64,000 bases of DNA from Enoplosus armatus (Eukaryota; Chordata; Actinopteri; Centrarchiformes; Enoplosidae): assembly GCF_043641665.1 (NCBI RefSeq), contig NC_092200.1, forward strand, positions 15,626,694 through 15,690,693. The letters are read 5' to 3'. Within the stretch, counting starts at the first letter, position 1; every line of letters starts with the position of its first letter. The notes under the pieces were generated by a model. The model worked only from the letters and a program-made list of their open reading frames with translations, did no database searches and was not told the DNA's origin. Positions 23,421 to 34,085 of the stretch are shown here, one piece after another. Both the position numbers and the translations under genes were made by a program.

Positions 23421-24244
23421 AACATTAGCACTGTGGGCTGTAGCGGACATCGGATTCCTGTTTCGCAGACATTTATAGATCTACACTGAGCTCTGAAGGT
23501 CTGATATTGACATGATACCGTGCATAACTACTTCATTTAAATGCTTCAACTTAAGACTATCAAATCATTTCACATTACGTAAATGCTGCTGCTTCGTTGC
23601 ACAATCGTTACACTTGGGTAAGAGCTAAGCAACAGTCTAAAATTATAATGAGAGGTTCGTATGTCAGTGTTCATGTGCGTCTTTCTCAGTTGCTTTTTAA
23701 TCAAACACCATGATGAGATTTCTGAGCAAAATCAATTTAAAAAAAAAAGATTTTGATATACATACATCTTGGTAACTCAGTTAGTTAGCAGACAGCTCAG
23801 TAGCTGCCAGATCACATTTAGACTCAAATTGAATGAATGAGATTTGGTGCGTTTTACAGTAGCTACCTTTAAAACAAATGTATTAAAATGTACATTTATT
23901 TATTATATTGATCTATATATAAACATTAATCGTAGAAGGACAGACAAACACTTAGCATAACAGTGTGGTAACTGGAGAGTGTGTAAAATGCCTTAACACT
24001 ATAACACATAAACCATATTAGTTGTTTACCCTAATTAACTTCCATGTAATGCTGGAGAGTAAAATAAAATGACAGCATTGGTCCTTAGTTCAAGCACTTA
24101 AAATGAGACCTACTTACTGTATAATATGCTTAGTGCTGCGTTTGTTGTGTGAGGATTGAAATACTGTGCATTGACAATATAACACCATATTCATTAAGTG
24201 CAGGTTTAATTACGTGGAACATTTGAATTTAATTGGTCTTTGGC
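23421..24244. other. Unannotated AT-rich intergenic sequence
   Basis: No gene or assignable repeat. An A-run lies near 23739-23748. Confidence 0.5.
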
Positions 24245-24415
24245 TGACTTGAGGCATCAGTATTTGTATTCCAGCATCTCCAGTGAGGATTTGCTGCTTT
24301 TCTTTAGGTTTTGGAGTGTTAGTCAAACAAAATGAGCAATTGTATGGCAGTAACTAGGGTTTTAGGAAACTGTACAGAGCATTTTTCCTCTATATTCTGC
24401 AACTAACAATTAAAA
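24245..24415 (+). repeat. Family E repeat, internal fragment
   Basis: GAGGATTTGCTGCTTTTC is followed by GGTTTTGGAGTGTTAGTC and AAACAAAATGAGCAATT, then CAACTAACAATTAA. The order matches the 21589 copy with internal losses. Confidence 0.6.
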
Positions 24416-24483
24416 CAAACAGGTTCAAGTTATGTTTATCATAAATAATAAATAATAATAATAAACATGATTTGAACCCGTTT
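24416..24483. repeat. 22-bp inverted repeat around an AAT tract
   Basis: The left arm AAACAGGTTCAAGTTATG with TTTA and the right arm in reverse complement AAACGGGTTCAAATCATG with TTTA differ at a few positions. Between them is an (AAT)n-type loop (TAAATAATAATAATAA). It would form an AT-looped hairpin or cruciform. Confidence 0.8.
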
Positions 24484-25535
24484 TTGCGTCAGCACATCGC
24501 AAGGTTGATGATGAGGTGGGGTTTCAACCAACACAGACCGGCGTCTGGCTCCACACAGCTTTCCCACATTCATGCGAAACACAGAAAAACGAGACCAAAG
24601 TTCCATAATCGTCTAGTTCAACTTTCATTCTCTTCCATCAAATTTAAATGAGAGCATGTGACGGCTCCAACCGTGGTCATTGTAACATGGCAAAAATAGC
24701 TTTCTCTCCATTTCAAAAAGGAAAAATACTATAAGAACTAGATGATATCTGACCTTTAGCCAGACACCTACTCTGTAACTTTATGGAAATACACTACCAC
24801 TAATGTGTGGCGTGTGGCTTGTGTAGTGTCCAATCTATTTTTGTGTATTAAATAAATCTACACTGGCCTGGTTTAGTCACACAAAGGTAGTTTATTAAGA
24901 GTAAGGTGTGAAAAGAGAATTTGCCCGCGGAGAGCCCGTCCTCTCATTACTGCTGCTGCTCTTATATCACAGCGATAGAACTGTGCCATAAGTGGCACAA
25001 CATTTCTCCTACAGATTCCATCCAGTGTCCTGTCGCCTAATCACTAATCTGTGATCTTCCCTCCATCTTTCCCCCTCCCACTGGACCACGTGACTCTTTG
25101 TCATCATTCACCCTCAATTATGAGAAGAGTTTGTCCTGCACTGCTTAATTACTTCATCCAGGAAGATGATAAGTTAATTTTGTGATTAACCCGCCGACAC
25201 TTGAGCAGACAAGAATATCATGAGGTGATTATTATTTTAGTTAGTGCCCCCCACCCCCGTCTCCCAAGACTTGGTCTCTGACATTATTTGCAATGGGTGA
25301 GTGAATGTCAAAAATTCTGCGCTGCCGAATTTAAACACAGCAATCTTTTTAAAGCAAAAACATGTTGTAATGTTTATTCATAAGTCATTTAAGCCAGATA
25401 AGTAGAGTGGACTCGACAATAAATAGCAATCTATTAAATCAGAACCTCTTTCTGTGGCATAGAAATGAATTCTCCTCAGGGCCTTGGCAGCATTGTCATG
25501 TTAAGAAGATGGCAGGAAACAAGTTGCAGGTACAG
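24484..25535. other. Unannotated intergenic sequence
   Basis: No gene. Parts at 25080-25250 and 25400-25520 are repeat-free and could be conserved non-coding. A CCCCCCACCCCC stretch lies near 25247. Confidence 0.4.
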
Positions 25536-25728
25536 TTTAATTAGTGCTCAGGCTCGCTGTTGGCTTCTCTTCATTTCTCTCTCTCCACTGTACCATCTCC
25601 TCTGATTACTGGCATTACAGCAAATTTGCAGTTGATAATCAGCCTCAGATTCCTGCTAAATTTCTCATTACGCTGCGGGAGATGTCACTTGGGCTTTGAG
25701 TTTGCATTAATAGGGTTTAATCTGCAAG

Positions 25729-25732
<4 letters not shown>
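25536..25732. other. Candidate conserved non-coding element
   Basis: Repeat-free, with GTTGATAATCAGCC, CATTACGCTGCGGG and GCATTAATAGGG cores, ending directly at a GT microsatellite. Confidence 0.3.

Positions 25733-25769
<37 letters not shown>
25733..25769. repeat. TG microsatellite, 37 bases
   Basis: A perfect TG repeat. Confidence 0.97.
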
Positions 25770-25770
<1 letters not shown>

Positions 25771-26566
25771 TGGTTGCACATCCGTGCTAACACAACGCCT
25801 CGTACACATCACACATGTCAGGTACAATCTTGTAAGGATTCCCAGGAGGCCACTTGTTTAACAATTACCCTTCATACTTCATTATTTCATATTGGTGGAG
25901 AATGATTACATTCAACCCTTAGAGCACAGAGCTTGACAGTCTCAGCAATAAAAAAAAAAAAAGAAGTGCTCATTAAAGACACGATCCAAACTCGGTAACA
26001 TAACTCCACTGCCACACTGCATTGACTGAATTCTGACACTAAACTATGGAGGCAAATGATGTCCAAAAAGATTTGAATCTGATAGGCAACTGAATACCTA
26101 ATTGTGAAATGTCATCACTGTTGAATACTTAATGTTGAAATTTGAATACTGAGTGAATATACAGTACTGAAACATTTGACTTTGAAAACCAAGTTCCCAG
26201 TATTCATAAAACTTGATTTAAATTGCTCAAATTCATTACGCTCAATTTGGATCTAAAAATTCAAGTTGAGTCAAAAGGTCTGGGTGCTCACATTGGCCTG
26301 GGCAAATTCTAAAAAATTCCATTTTTCATAAATTCAAGATATGACATTCAGACCTGAACATCCGGCAAACCAAGGATAAGCAATCAAGCCTGAATAGAAT
26401 CAATCATACCTCTGGGCTAAACAAGAGCTCTGTTAAAGGGGTCTTAAAGATGCTTGAAGGCTACATACATGATATGCTAAAAAGACTGGCTTAAGGTTCA
26501 GCGTCTTCACTAGCTGATGATACTTATAGACACAGAAATAAAAGGGGCAGCATTGTTCTTGTGTTC
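25770..26566. other. Unannotated intergenic sequence
   Basis: No gene. There is an A13 run at 25950-25962. Between 26060 and 26280 many short TTGAATAC/TTGAA-like phrases recur (TTTGAATCTG, GTTGAATACTTAATG, TTTGAATACTGAG), suggesting an old degenerate repeat. Confidence 0.45.
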
Positions 26567-26592
26567 CAGGTTAGCTAGCTAGCTAGCTAGCT
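26567..26592. repeat. (GCTA)n tetranucleotide repeat
   Basis: Five to six GCTA units in TTAGCTAGCTAGCTAGC, with further units following. GCTA and TAGC repeats are self-complementary. Confidence 0.9.
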
Positions 26593-26645
26593 CTAGTAGT
26601 ATAGTACAGCATGATAAGGGAAATTGTAAGGACAAAAACATATTA

Positions 26646-27034
26646 TAGGGCTGAAGCTCCTACCGTTGCCATGGTAACCAATGTCCAAATCAGTCTTCGA
26701 ATGCGCCAAAGTCTTAAAAGTCAACTTGACGAGCGAGCGCTGAGCAGCTCTGAGTGTGTAGGGAGGGTTGAGTGAGCGCTCTTCACAGCCCTGTGCTCGC
26801 GGGACCACATTTGGAGAAATGCTCCCTAACAAGGAAGTTTTTCCACTCGCGTATACTGTTCTGTTTGCTCGTATCACGTGCGCCTAGTTTTTAGACAAAT
26901 TAAACGCCATAGCTTTGGCTGTAATTCATTAAATGTGATTATTGCACATTTTGTAGCCGTTGAAGTTTGGAATATTCGTGGGTCATTCTCAATGAAGCTT
27001 TGAAGCCCCAAAAATGGTATTCAGGACAGCCCTA
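26646..27034. mobile_element. Miniature DNA element with TAGGGCTG ends carrying an X-box
   Basis: The left end is TAGGGCTGAAGCTCC and the right end in reverse complement TAGGGCTGTCCTGAATACC, so eight terminal bases match in inverted orientation, as in hAT-like miniature elements. I recall the right-end phrase TGAAGCCCCAAAAATGG with GGTATTC as a repeated teleost sequence. No clear target duplication was found. The interior is CpG-rich (GACGAGCGAGCGCTGAGC) and contains the RFX motif listed separately. Confidence 0.5.
26665..26678. promoter_or_regulatory. Perfect palindromic RFX X-box
   Basis: GTTGCCATGGTAAC fits the RFX consensus GTTRCCATGGYAAC at every position and is followed by CAAT. RFX factors control ciliary and some neural genes. 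The site lies inside a putative transposon near its left end, so the motif may be copied through the genome with it. Confidence 0.65.
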
Positions 27035-27080
27035 ATTATAGCACACTATTATGAGGAAAATTAAAATGCTACCGCTAGCA

Positions 27081-27264
27081 CGCCCCAGTGGCTCACCTGA
27101 ATTCATACAATCAAGGCTGAGTCCTTGCCTCAGCGGCCCGGGTTCATGCCAGTCCGGGCCCTTTACTGTATGCCATCCCGCCTCTTACTCCTGCCTTTCC
27201 TGTCTCTCTTCAGCTGTCACTATCTAATAAAGCCAAAACGCCCCAAAAAATCATCTTAAAAAAA
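27081..27264 (+). mobile_element. tRNA-derived SINE
   Basis: The 5' part reads CGCCCCAGTGGCTCACCTG, a tRNA A-box-like region, followed about 40 bases later by CCCGGGTTCATGCC, a decayed B box (canonical GGTTCGAATCC). A pyrimidine-rich body (CCTTTCCTGTCTCTCTTCAG) leads to CTATCTAATAAAGCC and an A-rich tail ending near 27264. I recall this arrangement as a common percomorph SINE. The altered B box and lack of a clear target duplication indicate an old, inactive copy. It is not a tRNA gene. Confidence 0.75.
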
Positions 27265-28380
27265 GCTATTTCAATCTAGCAAAACCATTACTTGCTTCCA
27301 TACTAAACTCAAGTGGAAAGATGATCTGTTGTATTTTGATATGATAAACAGTAACCTAAATGTGAAACTTCACCCATTCTCTTTTTGTTCTTGATTAAAC
27401 TGTGAAGCCTCACGCTGTGCTCTGCAGAAGTGACTTGTAATCAACTTCCAATCATTAATGGCCCTGTTATCTGCACCTGGCTCCTGAATAAACAAAAATC
27501 TCATTGCCCCCCTCAATCACTTGAAAGTTATCCCACTGAGTGGCACTTCCAACATCATCAGCGACACAACTGGCTGATTCTGGGACCCACGAGGCAGAAA
27601 AACTCCCTCCAAAGAAAGCTTGATCAGTTTCCTTTGGGCTAAACATTGCTGTTCTCTGAGTCATGCTGTTTGGTGAATCATAATCACAGCTCAGCTCAAT
27701 TGGACTCATTGTTGCCGAGCCTGCGAGTCTGTTTTGTCTGCTGATTGATTCATGTCATGTGAGAGCAAGATACTCAAAAACACCTATCATCATTCATTTG
27801 TGTTGGTTTCTGTTTATAGGCCACTCTCCATTGATGATTACTATATCGAAAGATCTTTAATTAGTGGCTTTTGTGTGGAAGACAAATGGAAAACAAAAGG
27901 CAAGCGCAGTGCAGCAAGATCAAAATGAGAAAACGCTCGATGAAAACATTTTAATTGTGGTGTTAAATATAAAATGAAAGGTAACATTTCCGAACAAATT
28001 AGTCCAAAGGTCACTTTTGTTTGAAAGTATTCAGCTAGAGATTTTTTTTTTCTTCCTGTCCTGTCTGTTACAGTCTGTTATGCAGTCTGGAACAACACAG
28101 CAATCTCAGCTGTAAATGTAAACAACATAAAAAACATTTTGTTTGTCTTTATTTAAATACACAATATATGATTGGGCATACTCATTAAAAATATTGATTC
28201 TGTAGCAGTGGCATTTCAACAGCAAGTGTGTTCATGAGTTACCATGGTAAAAACATACACCAACATGTAGCCTGGCAGCACACTAACTCTATGGGCTATA
28301 TTTTGATTATTATATTATAATATCTATTATATTATTAATTTACTATTCTTACATCTATTTTCTGGCATATGATAGCCCAA
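27265..28380. other. Unannotated intergenic sequence
   Basis: No gene. The part at 27420-27760 is mixed in composition and open on both strands, without protein features. AT-rich strings with TTATATTATAATATC lie near 28305-28345. Confidence 0.45.
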
Positions 28381-28437
28381 ATGATTAATCAAGAAAATAG
28401 AGATTAATCGTAAATGAAAATAAGTTAGTTGCCGCTC
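28381..28437 (+). repeat. Family E repeat, terminal fragment
   Basis: ATGATTAATCAAGAAAATAG and GATTAATCGTAAATG, then AAAATAAGTTAGTTGC, match the far end of family E as I recall it. Confidence 0.55.
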
Positions 28438-30420
28438 AAAGTCTGATGGCCATATATCAGCAGATATTTTTTTTATAAACTCGTAGTATAAAACTTTTTT
28501 GTTAACGATTCCTTACATTTGTTTGGATTTTTTTGTTTGTTTTTTAAGAATTGTGACCAAGATATGTACTGATCTAACCGTTGAAAAATAAAGTTGCTCA
28601 CTGCTCTCTGGTGGACAAACTATGTCCGTGTTAATGTTGTATACATTTTGCTGTGGCAGCCCACCACTCCAAAATTATTGCTCCCAAAACTTTTGAAATA
28701 TTAAACTCATTTTTATGCATGAATGGTTGTGATTATTGCCAAGTTAGTACTTAGCATGAAAAAATTAGAGACTAACCACCCAGTTACAACAAAACCCTTT
28801 ACCTCTGCTGCTGAAAACAATCCTAGAGGAAACACTGTATGTAATGGCAACAATATTTGTTATTTACGGTCCAACATATACATCATTACCAATATACCTA
28901 CTATAAGTTAATATCGGTTAATATATTGGCCTGGCCTATTTATCGGTAGCGCTCAAATGTAAATATGTACAGAGTCGATATTTGGCATGTAGGCTCTTAC
29001 CTCTCAACTCCCTGCAAGAACATACAAACCCAAAGACAACAGAGATTGGAGAGTGACGATAAAGAATCAGCGGGCATGGCAGCGCAAAGGAATGAGCAGA
29101 GCAGGATGGCTTAGATACTCCGCCCTTCAATCACGTAGCAGCCAGCAGAGTATGTCATGTATGTGTGTAGCAACCACTGGAGGTGTTTGCTTGAGCTAGC
29201 TGACAAGCTTCACTCCCTTTCAGTCAGCAAAGTTTGTGGAACCAATAATAATATGAATGCAGAAAAAGAAAGAAAGGAACTTAAGAGTGACAATGATTAC
29301 ATTTTGGATGGTTACAGCCTGGTGCAAACCCCAGTGTGTGGAATCTACTTTGGACCAAGCACAAGCCACAATTTCCCTGGTAAGAGCTTCAAACCTCAGA
29401 GGGACCATCCAAATCCACCGGATGCACCTGCAGCACTGAACTTACACATGTTGCTTGTGCATATTAGATGTAAATATATGGCTTTGACCTTACAATCTCC
29501 TAATATAAAAATGATCTAGCATCATAAACAGAAGGCCGACAGTACATGGATTGGAGCTTAGGTTGGCAATAGTTATAGAGGCAGTTCAACTCAAAAGTAG
29601 TAGTGCAAGGCGACACACGTCCATTGCTCAATATGAGATATGCAGAGACAACATGACCTGTGGCTAAGTTACATGTCTTGTGTTTGATAAAAGCTATATA
29701 ACCTAGTGAAGCTAATACTAAATAAATGACTATGTGATGGGCTGTGTGCAAGACAACAGTTGTGTTTACATCCCTAAAGCAATATGCAATATAGCTACAG
29801 ACTCAAGTTTGTATTGAGCAATAAGACGCCCAAAAAACAATACAACAACCTAAGTTAGAGGGAAACGTCACAAAACCACTTCAGCCACAACACATAGCCT
29901 AATGCTAAACCTAACCACTTATATTTCACCATAATGTAAATAAACAGCATGAAAACACCATAATGCACCTGCCCAACAACAGCCAAAGGGAGATGAGATG
30001 AACCACTACGATAACTTAATTAGCAATTAATAGCCTAGCAAAGCAGATATTAGCTAGAGCAAAAAGTAGCGGTCAGCACTCGAGACTCAAGTAGACCTGC
30101 GCGGGACAGTACTAAAACCTGCTGAGAACAACGTCAGCAGCCCCGTGGCAGTTTCAAGCACACCAGATACTAACACACGTGCACTTTAGCACAAGTAGCT
30201 AATAGTTAGCCTACCTGGTGAAGACCATGGTGAAGACATGCAGCGTTCCCAGGCATCTCAGCGGAGAACACACGCTTGAAGAATCTCCCTCAGGCAACAG
30301 CAGAGGGACGTGTCCGCGCACGGGGAACGGAGTCGTGGGTACAGGTGTTACACTATATTCGGCGACCCGTCAAATTCTTGACCTGGTTAAGTGTTTCCCC
30401 TTAGCTTAAACTTTTTTCGC
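28438..30420. other. Unassigned region, probably old transposon debris
   Basis: No gene accepted. Phrases such as GTTGCTCACTGCTCTCTGG (28593) and TTAATATATTGGCCTGGCC (28918) resemble recurrent teleost repeats, but no ends can be paired. The 120-codon plus-strand frame at 29157-29519 is the second longest in the window and shows no family; two further frames overlap it. Short GC-rich parts occur near 30085-30150 and 30290-30370. Confidence 0.4.
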
Positions 30421-30575
30421 CAGTCGGGGGCAGCAGCTGTAAACACAACATTGACATATTATGGTATGTCTCTTCTGTTATGATAACAGGAAAAAAAGTT
30501 GATATGGCGAGCTTATTTAACATGTAGCAACATTAGCATTCATTTGGACTTACACACTAAAAAGTCTTACTGACA
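30421..30575 (+). repeat. Family B repeat, left-end fragment
   Basis: CAGTCGGGGGCAGCAGC is followed by ACATTGACATATTATGG and later GTTGATATGGCGAGC. The order matches the left part of the copy at 14709 (CTTGGGGGCAGCAG, GACATATCGTC, AGTTGACATG). Confidence 0.5.
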
Positions 30576-31165
30576 GTTGAGTCGGCCCAAAAACTCTGTA
30601 AACTGAACCAGAAATCTTGCACACTGGTATCAGTGAGGGTGTTCTTCATAAAATTGATTTATTGCTTGTTGTCAGCATCATCTATGTCCTCTTTGAATGT
30701 GACTTCTTTCCTCTTGCTTTCATCTTCTGACTCACGGGTGAGGCAGAAAACAGCGCCCCCTGCTGGATGGCGTCAATACTGACATTGCTTTTGTCAGACA
30801 ATCTTCCCAAGTCATACTGTTTGAGTGGAATGAAATTGTAAAATTTACCTTTTTAAAAAGAAATTTTACATTTTAAGAGCAAAAACATACATTTATGTAG
30901 CACTTTATTTTTGTGTTTCCCTTTTTTGTCCTTGTTCAGATAAAGCCACTTTCTACTGTGTTATTATATCATCTAAAATAAGTTATTATAACCAAGCCTC
31001 ACTCTAATCCAATTTCCTGTGCCTACCTATACCTGTGTCTAACCCGTTTTTCTCACAGGGGGGACACTGAAGCCATGAAGCCTCATTGAGACATGCCCCC
31101 ACCCTGAGTCTCACTCCCTAGGTTCCTTGCCGCCACACCTCCTGGCGCATCATCGATCTCTATTC
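30576..31165. other. Unannotated intergenic sequence
   Basis: No gene. It contains the CTCF-type motif listed separately. The rest is AT-rich and without repeat assignment. Confidence 0.5.
30749..30767 (-). promoter_or_regulatory. Strong CTCF-type motif
   Basis: On the minus strand the sequence is TCCAGCAGGGGGCGCTG. The vertebrate CTCF core (CCASYAGRKGGCGC) is matched throughout. CTCF binds such sites at boundaries and chromatin loops, with loop orientation set by motif strand. The match is among the cleanest regulatory motifs in the window, but binding is inferred. Confidence 0.6.
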
Positions 31166-31625
31166 GACCCTATGTTCATCCCTTCCTGTTCAGCCTCATA
31201 TCATTCCACACTCGACCCCAAAGGGCAGGATTAAGTTTCACCTCCCAATGAACTCTAACATTTGATAAAATTTGCCCGAGCATATTGGCTGTAAATGTAA
31301 TTGCAGTAATTTGTAGCAAGTTTAAAATCTCCCCAAGTGGATTTTCCTTGCATACTGAAATGGCTTTATCATCTGTGAAAACATCACGCATATACAGCCC
31401 CCATTGTGTCCAAGTGTACAGACTGCATCCGACTGAGGTTGCTGTTTTTCATCCTGTCTATTATATGAACTGATTTGGCCGGAGACCTTCGCCTTGCTGG
31501 GAGCCAAACGTGATGTGATGCTGGCTGACACATCATGACGTCCCTCCCCCTCGCTGACTCCAGGCGCCCTGGTGGAGTCTGGTGCTCTACCTCACAGCCC
31601 GCAGTTACCCAAATATCACCTCACC
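31166..31625. other. Candidate conserved non-coding element
   Basis: A long repeat-free block with GCTGTAAATGTAATTGC and GTAATTTGTAGC near 31290-31315 and the CRE-like TGACGTC near 31537. It ends before the T7/G10 run at 31627-31643. Confidence 0.35.
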
Positions 31626-32882
31626 GTTTTTTTGGGGGGGGGGTTTGACAGAGGGAAGAACAGCGTGAGGTGTGAAACACAGAAACAGAATCGTCTGCAG
31701 GCCTCCTATTGAAAGAACTCCACCTCTGCATGTTAGGGAAAGGTAAAGCTGTGTTTGAAGGGTGAAGATGGAGAGAATAGAAAGTTACATGGTGACATAC
31801 ATGTGCTCAAAGGACATCGGGTTGCTCTCACAGGAACAAACAGATTTCTGTGTAAAGTTGCACAGATCTTTGAGTCATCAAAAATATCTAGCAGCATGTG
31901 AGATGTGACTGAAACCCCAGATTCAACATTTTCAACTCTAGGTGAACTATTCAAAACTATTTTTTTTTTCTCTGAGAAAAAAAAGTGAGATATCACAAAA
32001 GATGGAACTCCTACAGAGCTGAGTGAGATTCAAGGGTATCAGAAGTCAGAAAGCATGATATTGTGTTCACTGAGAGACAAGAAAACCAGTAATACCACAG
32101 TTTCATGTTTCAAGTTGTTGTTGCTTTGCTTTTAGACAATTAATACATAATAATATTAAAGATTTATTTCCATCCTTTATTGTCAAAAACAAGTATAACT
32201 GTCTTTAACCATAAACAAATATAGTAAAGTCTTATCAAAATGACCTTGCCTGGCATCAAACAGGGTGCTTGACAGATAAGCTTCACCACAGAGACGACAG
32301 CAATGTGAAGTCACCCAAACATTTCTGCATCCGTGTCTCGCACTGTGCTGCACCCGGGCAGTATGGCGGCCTTAACCAAAGGCAGACGTATATATAAATA
32401 AATAAGTTGGTAGGAGATGTGCTCTTGAAGCTGTATTACTGGGCTGACGGCTTAAGCTTAGAGAGAGGGAATGAGGGACAAATTTAGCAGCAGATCTTAG
32501 AATAACTAGGTGGGGATAAAGCTTATAAAAAGTGCAAATGGCTGCACTTCTGGACGGTGTGCTTAAGGCCCTGAGATGAAGTGCTGACTATAATGTTTGC
32601 GGTTTTGTCGGGAGGGGGAGGAAAAAAAGTTTAATGAACTAATTTATGCATTTCAAAACCTGTAAAAACTTGAAAAGGGATTACTAGAATCTTCACAACC
32701 TTTGAGTATGCAACGACAAAGTGATCCAGTTTTTGGACAAGAGAGAGACAATTAGCTTTTGCTCAATACGCCCTAAAACTGGATCAATGGGAATATCCAC
32801 CTTTGTTCGTTATTAATATTGATTTAGTTCTGCTTTAACTTTTTGATAACATGAAATATATGAGGAAGGGGTTCCCTCTCAG
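31626..32882. other. Unannotated intergenic sequence
   Basis: No gene or assignable repeat. A T run next to a G run (31627-31643) and a T run near 31961 are the only tracts of note. Confidence 0.5.
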
Positions 32883-33286
32883 TGTTAAGGTAATAGTTGT
32901 TCACTCCCTTGCTGAGAGTTAGATGAGAAAATTGATACCACTCTCATGTGTGTCCATTAAATATGAAGCTACAGCCAGGAGATGGCTAGTTTAGCTTAGC
33001 ATAAAGACTGGAAACAGGGGGAAACAGGTAGCCTGGTTGGTTTTTGTATGGCTTTAACAAATGAGATATAAAATGTTAAATACTAAACTTAAGTGCTGGT
33101 AGGAGGATTTTGTTAGCTTTAGACAGAATAAGGCTAGCTGCTTCCATTCTTAGCTAAGCTAACTGTCTCCTGGCTGTAGCTTCATGTTTAACGGACAAAT
33201 ATGGGTGTAGAATTGATCTTCTTGTCTAACTCTCGGCAAATAAAGAGAATAAGTGTATTTCCCAAAATATCAAACTAATCCTTTAA
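32883..33286. mobile_element. Foldback miniature element with ~100-bp terminal inverted repeats
   Basis: The left arm contains GCTGAGAGTTAGATGAGAA and, further in, ATGAAGCTACAGCCAGGAGA at 32963-32982. The right arm contains the exact reverse complement of that 20-mer at 33166-33185 and, outside it, the inverted match GCCGAGAGTTAGACAAGAA. Outer ends are GTTAAGGTAATAGTT on the left and GTTAAAGGATTAGTT on the right (reverse complement). The left arm lacks about 30 bases present in the right. I recall the sequence as a common teleost repeat; no transposase is encoded and no target duplication was resolved. Confidence 0.8.
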
Positions 33287-34008
33287 CTCCTGTAGTGTGG
33301 TTTGGACGGATTAAAGCCTTACTATTTGAAATAAGGTGTCAAACAATCACAAAAGATTGTTTGAAAAGGTTTGTCCCAAAGCATATCCAAATGAACTACA
33401 GTACAGTGCTTGAGGAATTGGAACACAATCCAAAAAACAACCAAAATGCTTTAATCTGAAAAATGTTACAATTTCTGTTTTACTGTTAAAATGTTTCCGG
33501 TACTCCAGCCCAAAAACAATAAGATGGGCAAGGATGATAATGAAGAACCAGACTGTGATAAGCTTTGTCCAGGGTGCTGACCCCATTGACTCACCTCTGA
33601 TGCATTCTCAAAAACATCAAATACACAAGAAACAGGTGGTACTGTGCCCCAATTCTCTTTAAACACAGTTTGCATTGAGGGGACTTCAGCAAGGATGACC
33701 ACCCACAAAAAGGCTTGTCACACAAGGGGGTTGGTTCATGTAAAAAAAAAGAAGGGACAGAAACCATGAATCAAAGGCTAGAGGCAAGAAACAGACTACA
33801 GGGAAACAGAAATCAACAGCTGTACCAGAAAATAAACATTTATTAATATAATTTCCAAACAACATGGCACAACAACTCACCAGCTGTTTAACTCTTTAAC
33901 TAACCCTGCGGGTTTCTTACTGCGTATACCTCCAACACCGATTGATATTGAGATGCGTGATATTTCTGTTTTACATCCATTTTAGCCTCCTTTGAGTTAC
34001 ATCAAATC
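33287..34008. other. Unannotated intergenic sequence
   Basis: No gene. Minus-strand frames at 33347-33880 overlap one another in different frames and lack family features. Confidence 0.5.
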
Positions 34009-34085
34009 AATCAAATCAAGTTTAATTGTCACAAACACAATCATACACAGAACAGTACGTACAGTGACATTCTTACTGAAACAAA
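34009..34085. repeat. Teleost interspersed repeat fragment (TTTAATTGTCACA type)
   Basis: AAGTTTAATTGTCACAAAC and AATCATACACAG, then CAGTGACATTCTT, parallel the fragment at 45077-45150 (TTTAATTGTCACATATAATC, ATACAGGGTAC, AGTGAAATG). I recall it as the end of a dispersed fish repeat of uncertain class. A short local duplication (ATGAAA, then ATATAACCAGTAA) follows at about 34100 and 34137. Confidence 0.5.

Noticed and set aside
27081..27160. tRNA-like A and B boxes
   Set aside because: No cloverleaf can be formed, the B box is damaged and an A-tailed retroposon body follows, so it is a SINE rather than a tRNA gene.
29157..29519. 120-codon plus-strand open frame
   Set aside because: No family features; overlapped by frames on both strands and set in probable transposon debris.
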